NCBI GenBank assembly: GCA_003260325.1
Contig: MOLU01000001.1
Span: 1-64,000 of the forward strand
Length of the DNA stretch: 64,000 nucleotides
Source of the DNA: Candidatus Gracilibacteria bacterium GN02-872
GTDB taxonomy: Bacteria; Patescibacteriota; Gracilibacteria; BD1-5; UBA6164
Direction of reading: 5' to 3'
Below are positions 52,969 through 63,895 of the stretch, piece by piece. Numbering within the stretch: position 1 is the first letter of the stretch; the number at the start of each line of letters is the position of its first letter. The translations under genes and the position numbers were made by a program. The notes under the pieces are model-generated. The model did not search any database. It worked only from the letters and a program-made list of their open reading frames with translations, and was not told where the DNA came from.

Positions 52969-54207
52969 TTATTCCAAAAGCAAAAAATTTTTATAGTTTT
53001 TTTCTACAAAATCAAAATCTCTCCAAAAATCAGTTTCACTTTCTGTCTTTAATTTCAAATTAGCCAGTGCAGAAAATCAGTTTTTTGTAAATCAAGCTTT
53101 TTTTCATTCCTTTCAAGAAATTATTTTAAAAGAAAAGAAAGATTTCATTTTCTTAAATTCTTGTTCTAAATTTTTATCTAATCACTTAAAGATAGCTTCT
53201 TTATAAGAATAAAAAGCAAAAGTTGCAAAAAAAATATTTTCTTTTATGTTCAAGTGACCTACTTTATCAATAAAACTAAGCATATTTACACCAAAAGTCT
53301 CTTTATACATTTCAAGTCTATATCAACCAATTCTTCCATTAACTTCTATTGTTTTAAACTCTCAAGAATTTGTCTTCTTCATATCATGAAAAACAAAAGT
53401 ATTTTTTATTCAAAAAATTTTTATATGTTTTTTTATAAAAATATCAAGTTTCTCTTCATCAAGTTCTAAATCAAGTCATTTATAAATTATTCTCACATAA
53501 TTTGAAAAGTCATCAATTCAAAGGTCTTGCACAGACTTAACTTTTACAATAGGAAAAAGAAAATATTCTCAAAAATCATTAACAAAATAACTCAAAGTAA
53601 AAATTTCCCCATCAATAAACTCTTCCACAATAAAATCATTTTTTAAAAAACCTCTAGCTTCTAAATTTTTATTCAAATTAGAAATATTTTTTTTAAAGTT
53701 TTCAAAATCTCAAATATTTTGCAAAAACGTAACTCATGAACTTTGAGCAGAACTTGTTGGCTTTATAATACAAGGAAAATCAATTCATAGCTTTTCATTT
53801 TTATTAAAATCAATTTTTTGAAAATTTACTGTTGCTTCTGGAAAACTTTCAAGCAAATATTTTCTCTGCAAATCTTTATTTCTAAAAATTTCATATTTCT
53901 CAGTAAATGGCAAATTTAAAAGTTTTTTAAGTTCATTTGTAAGTAAAACTAATTTTTCATCAAAAGTATTTATGTAAAAAATTTCTTCTTTTGAAAAATT
54001 TAGAACTTGTTCTTTCAAATCGTCAAAATCAGTATATTTTCTAAACTTTATAAAATCTCTATCCTCTAATTTTTCAACTAAACTAGAAATTTCTTTATAG
54101 AAAATAATAGTTTTTATTCCTTTTTTCTTAAATAAATCCTCAAAACAAGATAAATAAATTTTAAAGTTCTTATAAAAAATATCTATGTTCAACAAAAATC
54201 TCTCCAT
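52969..54207 (-). CDS. ATP-grasp family protein of unknown substrate
   Basis: 412 residues. After an N-terminal Rossmann-like region (about 1-100), the ATP-grasp parts appear: FPCIIKPTSSAQSSGVTFLQN (the KPxxxxxSxGV phosphate loop), DFIVEEFIDGEIFTLSYFV (hinge) and KTIEVNGRIGGYR (the metal-binding E-x-N pair). These enzymes join a carboxylate to an amine or thiol with ATP. Relatives include carbamoyl-phosphate-synthase-like and biotin-carboxylase-like ligases. No partner gene indicates the substrate. 20 bases upstream of the M3 peptidase gene. Confidence 0.85.
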
Positions 54208-54297
54208 TTTTTTATTTTTTTATTTTCTAAAAACAAAATAAATTATATAATAAATGAAATTTTTAGCAAAAATTTTTTTAAAAATAATTTCAGTTTT

Positions 54298-55509
54298 ATG
54301 AAAAAAATAATTTCGTTTTTAGTGATATTTTTTGTAAGTCAAAAACTTGCCTTTAGTTTAAATGAAAATGATTTTAAAGAATTCTGTGAAAGTGTAAACA
54401 CAAGGCATATTCCTATAGTTAATTTTTGTATTTTAACAATATATTCAGACAATGAAAATAAATCCGAAGAATACAAACAAATATTTTTTAATCCAAATCA
54501 ATATTGCAGATTTATATCAAATAATTGGTGGACTTTTCGGTCTTACATAAGAAAAGATTGCGTTGGTCAAGATTTCATTTTTTGAGACAGAGAAACTTAT
54601 TCTAGGCTAAATTTTTATGAAAAAAATTATTATTCAGATAAAGATTTTGAAGATATTTCAGTTTCTGAAGATTTACAAAAAAAATTAGCAATATTCTACG
54701 AAAGTTTTAAGCAAAAAACAAAAGATTTTTCACCAACCAAAACAGAAAATTTAGCAAAAAAAGTTATTGAAAAAATAGAAAAATTTAGAAAAATTTCAAA
54801 AAGAGAAGTTAGAAATGCTCTACTTTTACTACAATATGAATTAGAAAATCTTTATAGAGAGCAAAAATACCAATGTTACTGAAAACTTTGTGAACAAAAT
54901 AAACAACGGAATTTTTATTATGATAAATGAGATTACAAAGAAAAAAATAAAAAAGTTTTTAAATTTGAAAATGATACTGAAGTTTTGCTAAAATATTGAA
55001 GAAATTCAACTTTTGGATGCTATGATGGAAAAACCATTTTAAAGAAAAATTGAAAAGAAAAAATTTTGATTGATGATTCTGTATTTTATAAAGAAGATAG
55101 AGCTTTATGTTCTGTAAATGCTCAAATCACAAATGATGAAAACATAAGACTTTTTGTTTGTTATGAAAACTGAGCTGGAAGCTGAGAATGCGGAACAATG
55201 ATTTTTAATTTCAATGTAAAAACTGAAAAAATGACTTTTGAATGATTTTATTATTACTCACCAGAAAATCCCTTTACAGTAAGAGAATATCTCTTATATG
55301 ATGATAATTCAGGTTTAAGTGAAATTCAGATTTCAGATTTAAAAAAAGAAAAAAAAGAAGATCCTCAAAGATATGAACAAAGCAAAATTTATTTCAGAGA
55401 CCTTGAACAATCTTTCAAAACAATTAAAAAATATTTTAAAGAAAAATACTGAATAGATAACATAAAATTTAATGAAGAGAAAGTTATTGAATTTTTAAAA
55501 AATAATTAA
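54298..55509 (+). CDS. Secreted protein of unknown function (first of a pair)
   Basis: 403 residues. Signal peptide MKKIISFLVIFFVSQKLAFS. The mature part is rich in Tyr, Lys, Phe and Asn with about nine cysteines, suggesting disulfides. A helical middle (about 140-200) is followed by a beta-rich region with CYDGKTILKKNGKEKILIDD, ALCSVNAQITNDENIRLFVC and GAGSGECGTMIFN, which reads like a repeated blade or beta-sandwich. No family recognised. Its first 42 nucleotides are identical to those of the next gene, which starts 5 bases after its stop. Confidence 0.65.
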
Positions 55510-55514
55510 ATATT

Positions 55515-56549
55515 ATGAAAAAAATAATTTCGTTTTTAGTGATATTTTTTGTAAGTGTAAACTTCGTTTCAACTGAATACAAACCAGAAAACTGAAGTTT
55601 AAATTTGATAAAAAAATATAATTTTGATTCAAAAAATTTAGAAAAATGATTAACAAGAAAAGAATTTTTAGAAACTTTAGAAAAATGGTTTATCGATTAC
55701 AAAGACTCAAAATGAATAAAAATAAATTATAATGAAATAAAAAATTTTGATGAAAAATATTTCAAAGACATAAATAAAAATAGTAAATTTTATAAAATTC
55801 TAGTTTATTTTACTGAAATTTGAGCTTTTTCTAAAAAAGAATATTTTTATCCAAATAATATTTTAAGCCAAAAAGATTTTTTCATAGTTATGAAGAACTT
55901 ATGAATCTTTGACTCTCTACAAAATTGCAAAAATTTAAAAATCTGCGAAAAAGAAGCAACTCAAAAAAATATTTTTAATAAGTGAGTTTACTTCAAATAT
56001 GTTTCAAAAATTTTAAATAAAGATTTGAGAAAGTCTTTCTCTATAGCAAAAGACTATTTAGATATTGGCTATAAACCTAGTTTAAAAGCAGATTTTCCTT
56101 TTCCCTTGACAAAGCAAACATTGAATTGATGTTATGGATTTTCTATAAAAAATATTTTAAAATTTCAAAAAAATATTTCTATAAATGTAGAAAAAACTGA
56201 AAAATCAATTTGAAAAATACCATCAGAACTTCGGACAGATGATATGAAAAATAATTTTGATAAATATATAAAAATCAATAAAAATAATTTTTATGATATT
56301 GACACTTTAATAAATTCTTTACAAACTTGAGAACCTGTTGCAATAACTTACAAATTAAAATATTTTTCAAATAAAGAAAAAAAAGAAAAAATTGTGAATC
56401 ACATAGTTGCAGCTTATAGTTTTGATGAAAAATGAGTCTGGGTTGCAGAAACAGTTTCAAACACAAGAAAAAGAATTCCTTGGGAAGAAATTTTTGATAA
56501 AAATGGAAAAACAAAAGTAAATAGAATGTTTAAATTTTATTCAGATTAA
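55515..56549 (+). CDS. Secreted C39-like cysteine peptidase candidate with SLH-like N-region
   Basis: 344 residues. The signal peptide is encoded by a copy of the first 42 nt of the previous gene. Residues about 45-140 resemble S-layer homology repeats (LTRKEFLETLEKWF, FKDINKNSKFYKILVYFTEIG, LSQKDFFIVMKNLGIF). The C-terminal part has LNGCYGFSIKNILKF (possible nucleophile Cys), GEPVAITYKL and KIVNHIVAAYSFDEKGVWVAETVS, the His region of C39/papain-like folds, with an N or D expected after it. The nucleophile context CYGF is typical of C39_2 peptidases. Possible cell-surface-anchored protease. Last gene before a terminator. Confidence 0.6.
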
Positions 56550-56571
56550 AAATATTTTTATAAATGTTTGT

Positions 56572-56602
56572 AAGGGGAGGCTAAAAGCCTTCCCTTTTTT
56601 TC
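56572..56602 (+). terminator. Terminator after the secreted pair
   Basis: GGGGAGGCT/AGCCTTCCC stem with a T run; one of the most GC-rich hairpins in the window. Confidence 0.85.
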
Positions 56603-56713
56603 TCTTATCAAAAGGAAAAAAGTATTTTTTTTAAGAAGATTTTTAAAAATTACCTTGCATTACAAAGTTTTTTGAATATAATATTATTGTTTTATTTTAT
56701 AAATAACAAATTT

Positions 56714-57421
56714 ATGACTGAAAATACAAAAAACGCAATAGTTTTAAAAAATTTACAAAAAAGCTATGGCCAAAATACCGTTCTTGATAAAATACAACTT
56801 GAAATTCCAGAAAACTCTATTTTTTGACTTCTCTGACCAAATGGAGCTGGAAAATCAACTATTTTAAAAATCATTTCAAAAATAATAAAAAAAGATGACT
56901 GAGATGTAATATTTTTCTGAAAAAGTATGGAACAAAATGATCTAGAAGATATCTGAGTTCTGATAAATGAACCTGTTTTGTACGAAAGCAACTCTTGATA
57001 TCAAAACATCAAAATTTTCGCACTTCTATCTGGAAAAAAAGTAAATGCTGATGAGCTTCTTGATCTTGTTTGACTTGAGAAAAAAGCTAGAAAAAGAAAA
57101 GTCTGAACTTATTCTCTTGGAATGAAGCAAAGACTCGCAGTTGCAGTTGCTCTTGTTTGAAATCCAAAACTTATTATTTTGGATGAACCATTAAACTGAA
57201 TCGATATTGAGTGAGTTATTGAATTTAGAGATATTCTGAAAAAAATTCAAGCAAAATGAGTGACTATAATACTTTCAAGTCACATTTTATCAGAGGTTCA
57301 AAAAACTTGTGAATTTATTTGAGTTATCCACTGAGGAAAAGTGAAATTTAACGGTAAAAAAGAAGATTTTCTAAAAGACAGCACAGATATGGAAGAAAGT
57401 TATTTAAAAATCATTCACTAA
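56714..57421 (+). CDS. ABC transporter ATPase
   Basis: 235 residues. Walker A LLGPNGAGKSTILKI, signature YSLGMKQRLAVAVAL, Walker B LIILDEPLNGID and switch LSSHILSE are intact. The sequence resembles the BcrA/CcmA type (heterodimeric ABC-2 exporters), including the C-terminal KDSTDMEESYLKI, which is the usual DLE-x-x-(F/Y)-L ending. Several P-loop glycines are TGA. The permease gene follows after 23 bases. Confidence 0.95.
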
Positions 57422-57444
57422 TTTATTTTCTAATTTTTTTTAAA

Positions 57445-58398
57445 ATGTTAAATATTATAAAAGCTGAATTTATAAAGCTTAAAAAAATAAAAAGTTTAAA
57501 TATTGCCTTTTGGTTCGTTCTTCTAAGTTCAACAGCTGTAATGGCTTTGATTTTTTGAGGAATAGCATCTCAATGAGTAGTCTCAGGTTTTTTCGCAAAT
57601 GCTTTTCGTATGGAAGATATGATGAAAGTATTTCTTGGATGACTTTTTGTCTACATTTTCTGTTTTTCGTTTATAACTGATTCACTTGTTTTTGTAGATA
57701 AAGGAAAATGGTGACTTTTGTATTCAAAAAATATTCGTGCAAAATATTTTTGGGCAAAATATTTCTGGGTTTGTGTAATTTGTTTCATAACACTTTTTGG
57801 GTGAATTATATGAGCTTTAAGTATAACATATTTCATTTATTCTGATATCACTTTTGCTGGTTATTTAGACGCACTTTTACAATTTTTAAATATTTTTTTG
57901 ATATTTTTTGTTACAATTTTACCTATTTTGCTTGTTTTTACTTTTATGGCAGTTTTTGGGATTCGTGCAATTATTCTTGGTGCTGCAATATTTTTTATGC
58001 TTTTGTTTTTTATGTTTTGAGTTCAAAGTAATAATTGAATAATTTGACAAACTTATAGAATATTGCAAAATTATACAATTTTATGAAGTCACACAGAAGT
58101 AATTATGAATGCTTTTAATCCTGATTACAGCACAATAAAGAGAGAAATACCTGAATCTGTTTATAAACTTCCAGAAGAGCAAATTTGGTGAACAAACAAA
58201 GAATATAAAGATTTGATTTTGAGAAAAAATAAATGAATTTCTGAAAAATCATATTATGTTTCTTATCCAAATGCTTTACAAATGTGGATTGATTCTTTTT
58301 CTCCAGCAAAAAATGAATTTTGGGTTTGGCTGATAACAATGCTTTTATTCTCAACAATTGCAACAGTTTATATGCAAAAAAGACAAATTAAAAATTAA
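57445..58398 (+). CDS. ABC-2 type transporter permease
   Basis: 317 residues with about six membrane helices (about 18-40, 57-80, 100-130, 145-175, 180-200, 290-310) and one large loop (about 215-285). It starts MLNIIKAEFIKLKKIKS, the basic amphipathic lead typical of BcrB-like permeases (lantibiotic or bacitracin immunity and Na+ export). Paired with the ATPase upstream. Substrate unknown. Confidence 0.9.
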
Positions 58399-58421
58399 AA
58401 AAATATTGATTTTAGACAAAA

Positions 58422-58457
58422 AAAAAGTATTCTTAAAAATAATTTGAGAATACTTTT
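58422..58457 (+). terminator. Terminator after the ABC permease gene
   Basis: AAAAAGTATTCT/AGAATACTTTTT stem with a 12-base loop, followed by T. Confidence 0.75.
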
Positions 58458-58470
58458 TTAAAAAATTTTT

Positions 58471-59148
58471 ATGAATATAAATATTGAAGCTTCTTGGTTA
58501 GAGATTCTAAAAGATGAATTTGAAAAAGATTATATGAAAGAAATAAAAAGTTTTTTAGTTAAGGAAATAGAAAGCTGAAAAACTATTTACCCTCATCCAA
58601 AAAATATTTTTAAAGCATTTGATAAAACTCCTTTTGATAAAGTAAAAGTTGTGATTTTAGGACAAGATCCCTATCACTGACCAAATCAGGCTCAAGGTTT
58701 TTGCTTTTCTGTTAAAAATGGGACAAAATTACCACCAAGTTTACAAAATATTTATAAAGAATTAGAAAGGAGTTTGTGAATAAAACCAAGCTTAAACTGA
58801 GATTTGACAATCTGGAGCGAACAATGAGTTTTTCTACTAAACGCTATTTTAACAGTAGAGTGAGGAAAACCAGCAAGCCACAGCCAAATCGGTTGGGAAA
58901 AATTTACAGATGAAGTAATAAAACAAATCTCTGAAAAAAAAGAAAATGTAGTTTTTTTGCTTTGGTGAGCATTTGCTCAGAGTAAAGAAAAACTAATTGA
59001 TGAAAAAAAACATTTTATTTTAAAAACAACTCATCCTTCTCCTTTTTCTGCTCACAGGTGATTTATTTGAAGTGATTGTTTCAAAAAAACAAATGAAATC
59101 TTAGAAAAAATTTGAAAGAAACCTATAAATTGGGAAATAAAAAGTTAG
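58471..59148 (+). CDS. ung: Uracil-DNA glycosylase
   Basis: 225 residues. Removes uracil from DNA. The catalytic water-activating motif [22 protein letters not shown], the uracil-pocket [32 protein letters not shown] and the minor-groove loop [14 protein letters not shown] (with the histidine) are complete. The TGA-glycine in YHGPN (catalytic loop) is conserved in all Ung proteins, so it is one of the cleanest proofs of the recoding. Own terminator. Confidence 0.98.
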
Positions 59149-59169
59149 AGTAAATCTAACTTTTTTAAT
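59140..59169. terminator. Terminator between ung and the GDPD gene
   Basis: AAAAGTTAGA/TCTAACTTTT stem. It contains the ung TAG and ends at the TAA of the convergent gene. Confidence 0.8.
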
Positions 59170-61000
59170 AAGCTCAAATCAAAATTTTATATCAAAATAA
59201 TTCTAAATAATAAATCGGTTCTCTGTCTTTTGCTTTTTTTAAATTATCAATCTGACTTCTGATGAGTTCTACTTGATCAGTAATAAATCAATCAACTCAC
59301 ATAAATAAATATTTTTCTAAATTTTCCGTTGAGTTTAAAGTCCAAAGATAAATTTTTTTATTATTTGTATGAATATTTTTTATCAAAGATTTCGAAACAA
59401 TTGTTTCCTGAACAGAATAAAAGTCAACTGGAATCACTCAAATATTTCAAATTCATCAAAAAACTGTGTATCAAACTTGTATTTTTGGATCAATTTTTTT
59501 GATTTCCAAAACAGTTTTTAGCGATAAAGAATGCACTTTTGCTATATCATAAATATCATATTTTTTTATTAAGTCTGCAACTTTTTTATATAAATTTTTC
59601 TCTTTTCAGTGAATCTTTGGCTCTATCAAAAGCTTTACATTATTTTTCTTTCAGTATTCTAAAATTTCCTCTATTTTTGGAATATGACTTCAATCAGACA
59701 ATACAATTGAATCCAGTTCTGCATCTGTCATATCTGAAATATTTTTATTTACTTTTGCAATTCTTTTCAAATTCGGATCATGGGAAACATAAAGATTTCC
59801 CTCTTTGTTCTCAAAAACATCAAACTCTATCATATCTGCTTCTTTTTTATGAGCATTTTCTATTGCTTTAAAAGTATTTTCTATACAAGCTTGTTTTCAA
59901 TTTTTATATAAATATCATCTATGAGCAATTATTTCAACATCTTTTATTTCAAATTTTTTAACACTTGCAAAGAAGTATCAAAACAAAGAAAATATCAAAA
60001 TAAATAAAAGGCTAAAAATAGCTAAATTTTTTATTCAGAACTTATCTAAAAGAAATCTAACATTTTTTCATCTTTTTACAAAATCAGGATAATCTCAAAA
60101 AAATCAAAAAGTATTTTTAAACTTATTTTCTGAAAAAAACTGAATTTCTATATATTTTACTGTCAATGTCGCAAGAAAAATAATTCAAGGCAGAGTTATA
60201 ATCAAAAATTTTATTGAAAATTGTATAATTGCCATAATAAAAAGCGAAAAACTTCACAAATTTTCAAAAAAAGAAAATAATAAAAAAATTATTCAAGAAA
60301 AAATTATTATTATAAAAATATCGACTAAAAGTGAAAGATAAAGCGTTGAAAAAAATATTTTCATCATTTTCCAAAATCAAATTTGTTTTGTTAAAACAAA
60401 AGATTTTTTCACAGCAGAAATGATGTTCTCATCTTTCTCAAGCAGAATTATATGAATTACAAAAATTGACTTATATACAAAATATATAATAGCTAGAGTA
60501 AAGACAGCAAAAAGTGAAGTATACAAAATATTTTCAAAGATTCAAATAAGTATAAAAGGAGGAATTTCTAGCGAATATAATCAAGAGAATCAGATATGTT
60601 CTTTTGGAAAAAACAAAATAATCAAAAAAATTGGCAAAAACCTATAATTTAAAACATTTTTTAATCGTTCCCAAACAAAGAAAAATAAAGACTTAAGAGG
60701 AATATGATCATCTCGATAGTAATCATAAACACTTATTGCGATAATAGTAGCTATTTCTAAAAAAGTAACTAGTGAAATAATTATAAGTCAAATAGAAAAA
60801 ATAATTATACTTATTGGATTAAAAATCTCTGAATTTGTCTCAACTCAGACAAAAAAACTAGTCAAGATTATTTGAATCCATTGAATAAGATTTACCAAAA
60901 AATAATAAATCAGTCAAAAAAATGCTTCTGCAAGCAGAAAAGACCAAAGACTTGTTAAAATAACTGATTTCATCAAAGAAATTTTTCTCTCATTTTTCAT
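59165..61000 (-). CDS. Membrane-anchored glycerophosphodiester phosphodiesterase
   Basis: 611 residues. The N-terminal 340 residues contain about seven to eight membrane helices (the GDPD membrane-domain family). The catalytic part follows: VEIIAHRGYLYKNGKQACIENT (His-Arg and Glu), MIEFDVFENKEGNLYVSHD (Glu-Asp metal ligands, second His), LLIEPKIHG and LYLWTLNS-type end (KKIYLWTLNSTENLEKYL). It releases glycerol-3-phosphate from glycerophosphodiesters. In a lipid-scavenging symbiont this could take apart host phospholipid remains (inference). Confidence 0.92.
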
Positions 61001-61118
61001 AAAAATCCTAAAATTATAATTTTAAAGATATTATTTAAAACTATCAAATAATCAAAATTTTTTGCAAAAAAATTTTTTATAAATAAAATAATTCTCAAAA
61101 AAAATTTAATCAAAAAGT

Positions 61119-61757
61119 ATGAAAAGAAAAATAACTCTGTGAATAATAATTTGACTTTTCTCCATATGAATCATTTTTGTTTTAATAAGTTACTTTTACT
61201 GAATTGATTTAAAAGAATTATTTGTAAAATGAAATATTTCTATAGAAGAAAAAGTCTGATTAATCGCTTTACTATACATTTTTCGAAATTATTTACTTAT
61301 TCCGTCAACAGTTTTGATTTTAATAACTTGATTTATACTTCAAAACTTCATTTTGACTTTAGTAGTCAGTACAATTTGAGTTTGAGTTTGAATATTACAA
61401 ACTTATTTTGTTTGAAGCAATTTATCTTGAGAACTAGAAAATAAAAAATACAGTAAAACAATAAAAAGTTATCAAGAAAAAATTAAACAAAACTGATTTA
61501 AAGTAATATTTTTTGCTTCACTTGTGCCTATAATTCCTGTTGATTTAGTTTATTATGCAGCAGCACTTTCAAAATATGACGTAAAAAAATTTTTTTTAGC
61601 TGGAATTCTTTGAGAATTTCCCTTAATAGTCCTTTATTCTTACCTTTGAAAAGAAGCTGATAAATACACTAAATACATAATTATATTTTTTGTAACTCTT
61701 TGAATTTTTTATTTTTCCTATCTTTATCGGAAAGAAAAAAGAAAAAAAGGTTTCTAA
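61119..61757 (+). CDS. VTT (DedA/TVP38-like) membrane protein
   Basis: 212 residues with five or six membrane segments. The family signature GFILQNFILTLVVSTIGVGVG and the later FFASLVPIIPVDLVYYAAALSKY (re-entrant loop, Pro and Tyr/Asp) are typical of TVP38/VTT-domain proteins, which scramble or flip lipids such as undecaprenyl phosphate or phosphatidylethanolamine. The gene reads through many TGA-glycines. Its stop overlaps that of the convergent VanZ-like gene. Confidence 0.85.
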
Positions 61758-61778
61758 ATATTTAGAGACCTTTTTTCT
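61744..61778. terminator. Bidirectional terminator with overlapping stop codons
   Basis: AAAAAAGGTTTCTAAATATTTAGAGACCTTTTTT in two arms (GGTTTCTAAA/TTTAGAGACC). The TAA of the VTT gene (61755-61757) and TAG of the convergent gene (61756-61754) overlap by two bases in the same arm. Confidence 0.85.
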
Positions 61779-62881
61779 TTTGTTCTCACCAATTTTGTTT
61801 TTGACATCTTTTCATGAAGTCATCTTCAATCCGTAGAAAGCTCTATAGTAAGCGGAATAAATATTAAAATGTAAGAAAAAATCAAAATAGGATAAATCCA
61901 ACTTTGTCCAATAATTATTCAAGTTTTTGTGCCAATAATCAGGTTTAATAAATTTATAATCACAAAAGAGAAAACTGGAATTATAGAGCGAACAAAAAGC
62001 TCCCAAATTGAAGGATCTTTCCCTTCTAAATCAACAATTTTTAATAAAAACATTTTTTTTCAAATTGTTTGTCATCCCATAAAATAGGCAAAAACAACAA
62101 AATACAAAAAACAAGCAATAAACTGTTTAAAAATAGCATCAAATCAAGGACTTCAAATAGAAAATAAATTAAAAAATATTGAAAACACAAATACAAAAAG
62201 TATGCAAATAATCATAAAATCACTCAAATAAGCTCAAATTCTCAGCAAAAGATAATTTTTATTTTTCACAATAAAACTTTTACTTTCCATAAATCTTTGA
62301 AATTTTTTAACAAATGGAAAAGCAAGAAAGAATCAAAGTAAAGCTCAAGATGTATTTAACATCAAATCATCAACATCAAAAAATCTGTAAGGACAAGGCA
62401 TAAGTCAATACAAAGCAGTTCATTGAGTAAATTCGAAAAAAAGTGAAGTTAAAAATCAAACAAAAAATATTTTAAAAAATCAAAATCTAAAAACTAAAGT
62501 CAAAATAAATCATAAAGGCATTATCAAGAAAATATTGAAAATAACTTGAAACAAAGCTTTATTTCTCAAAAGTCAAACTTGATGTTTTTCAGCAAAAGTT
62601 TGAATATCTTCAATAAACTGAAATGGTTGAAATTGCCAAGTTTGAACGGCCTTTCTACTTTCACAAAATCACGGAGAAAAGTCAGGAAAAGGAAATAAAA
62701 TAAGCCCCAAAGCCAAAAAAAAGAAAAGTACAAAAAGGTAAATTCAGACTTTTTTTATTACAGAAATATTTTTTTTGCGAAGGAAAAAGTGAGCAAAAAA
62801 GACAGTGACTGGAAAACTAAAAAGAAAAATAATTGCTCAATTTCAAATCGGTCAAATAAAATAAGAAAGATATGAAATCAT
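61754..62881 (-). CDS. VanZ-like / RDD membrane protein
   Basis: 375 residues with about ten membrane helices. The N-terminal half is VanZ-like (FLALGLILFPF, LGFFLAFPFVK, with LTSLFFEFTQG and RFFDVDDLMLNTSGALLGF, the conserved D-hD-D..N..G segment). The C-terminal half is an RDD-type bundle (RIGAYLSDFMII, FAYFMGGQTIGKKMFLLKIVD, SIWELFVRSII). VanZ relates to glycopeptide resistance and RDD to transport; the fusion's role is unknown. Start 62881 is the first ATG after the terminator of the next gene. Confidence 0.85.
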
Positions 62882-62950
62882 CAAAAAAATATTTACAAAA
62901 ATAAAACTAGAAAATTATAGTTTTCAAAATAAAAAAGTCAATTTTTCAAA

Positions 62951-62983
62951 ATAAAAAAGTAGCTTTCTCAAGCCACTTTTAGT
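62951..62983 (-). terminator. Terminator of the methyltransferase gene
   Basis: AAAAGTGGCTT-GAGA-AAGCTACTTTTTT on the minus strand. Confidence 0.7.
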
Positions 62984-63800
62984 TTATTTCAAGCCTTACA
63001 ACTTTTTGATTAAACCTTTTGTAAAAATATGGAATATGATACAAAACACGGAAAATAAATGGATAACGACCACGGTTATAATCACTCATAATATATTCTT
63101 TTCACAAATGGATTTTTGGATTCCATTTCTCCATTTCTTTTGTATTCAAAACAGACCAAGTAAACTCTGGTTTATCCTTCATTCACTTTACTGCATCATG
63201 AACTTTTGCTTTTCAAACAAGAGAATAAGCAAGCATATCAAAAATAACTGTCGTTTTTTCAAAACGATTACAAATTTCTTCAAAAAATGCTTTTACATCT
63301 GTTTCTTGAAAATACATCAAAACTCATTCTACAATAATCAAAACTGGTTTATTGTGATTCAAAACTGTATCAATCCATTTATAATCAAAAAGAGAAAAAT
63401 CCAAAAAAGTATTTTTTTCAGTTTCTTTCAAAAGTTCTTTTCTTAATTCAATAACTTCAGGTAAATCTAAATCATACCAATGAGTGATTTCAGGGCTTCC
63501 AATTCTCTCAAAGCGAGCATCAAGTCAACTTCAAAGCTGAATAACAACTGCATCAGGATTTTTTTCTATAAATTCTCTCACTTCTCTATCAATAAGACTT
63601 GCTCGAAGACAAACTCCAGCTTGTGAAAACTTTGATTTTTTAAATTTTGTAAAATCATAATCTATTTTTCAAATGATTTCCTCAGCTCTTTTATCAATCA
63701 AAAAAGGTTCTTTAAACTTACTTTCTTCAGATTTTGCCCAAAGAGTTATTAGCATAGTTTCAAGAATTTCTCCCAATTTTTCTGTTGATAATTTTGTCAT
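62979..63800 (-). CDS. PPM/TcmP-family SAM-dependent methyltransferase
   Basis: 273 residues. VVIQLGSGLDARFERIG is the SAM-binding loop, HWYDLDLPEVIELRKEL the family's second signature, and VLIIVEGVLMYF (E-G-V-L-M-Y) the third. This is the leucine carboxyl methyltransferase-like group (PPM1/LCMT, TcmP, YktD), which in bacteria methylate carboxyl groups of small acids or polyketides. No biosynthetic neighbours. Its start is preceded by about 85 bases to the next terminator. Confidence 0.9.
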
Positions 63801-63863
63801 AAAAAATAGTTTAAAAAATATTTTTCTTGTACAATTTAATTATAGACAAAATTTTTCAAAGTC

Positions 63864-63895
63864 AAAAAAACTAAGAAATAAAATCTTAGTTTTTG
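63864..63895 (-). terminator. Terminator of the last partial gene
   Basis: AAAACTAAGA/TCTTAGTTTT hairpin with T runs on both sides; includes the TAA. Confidence 0.8.
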
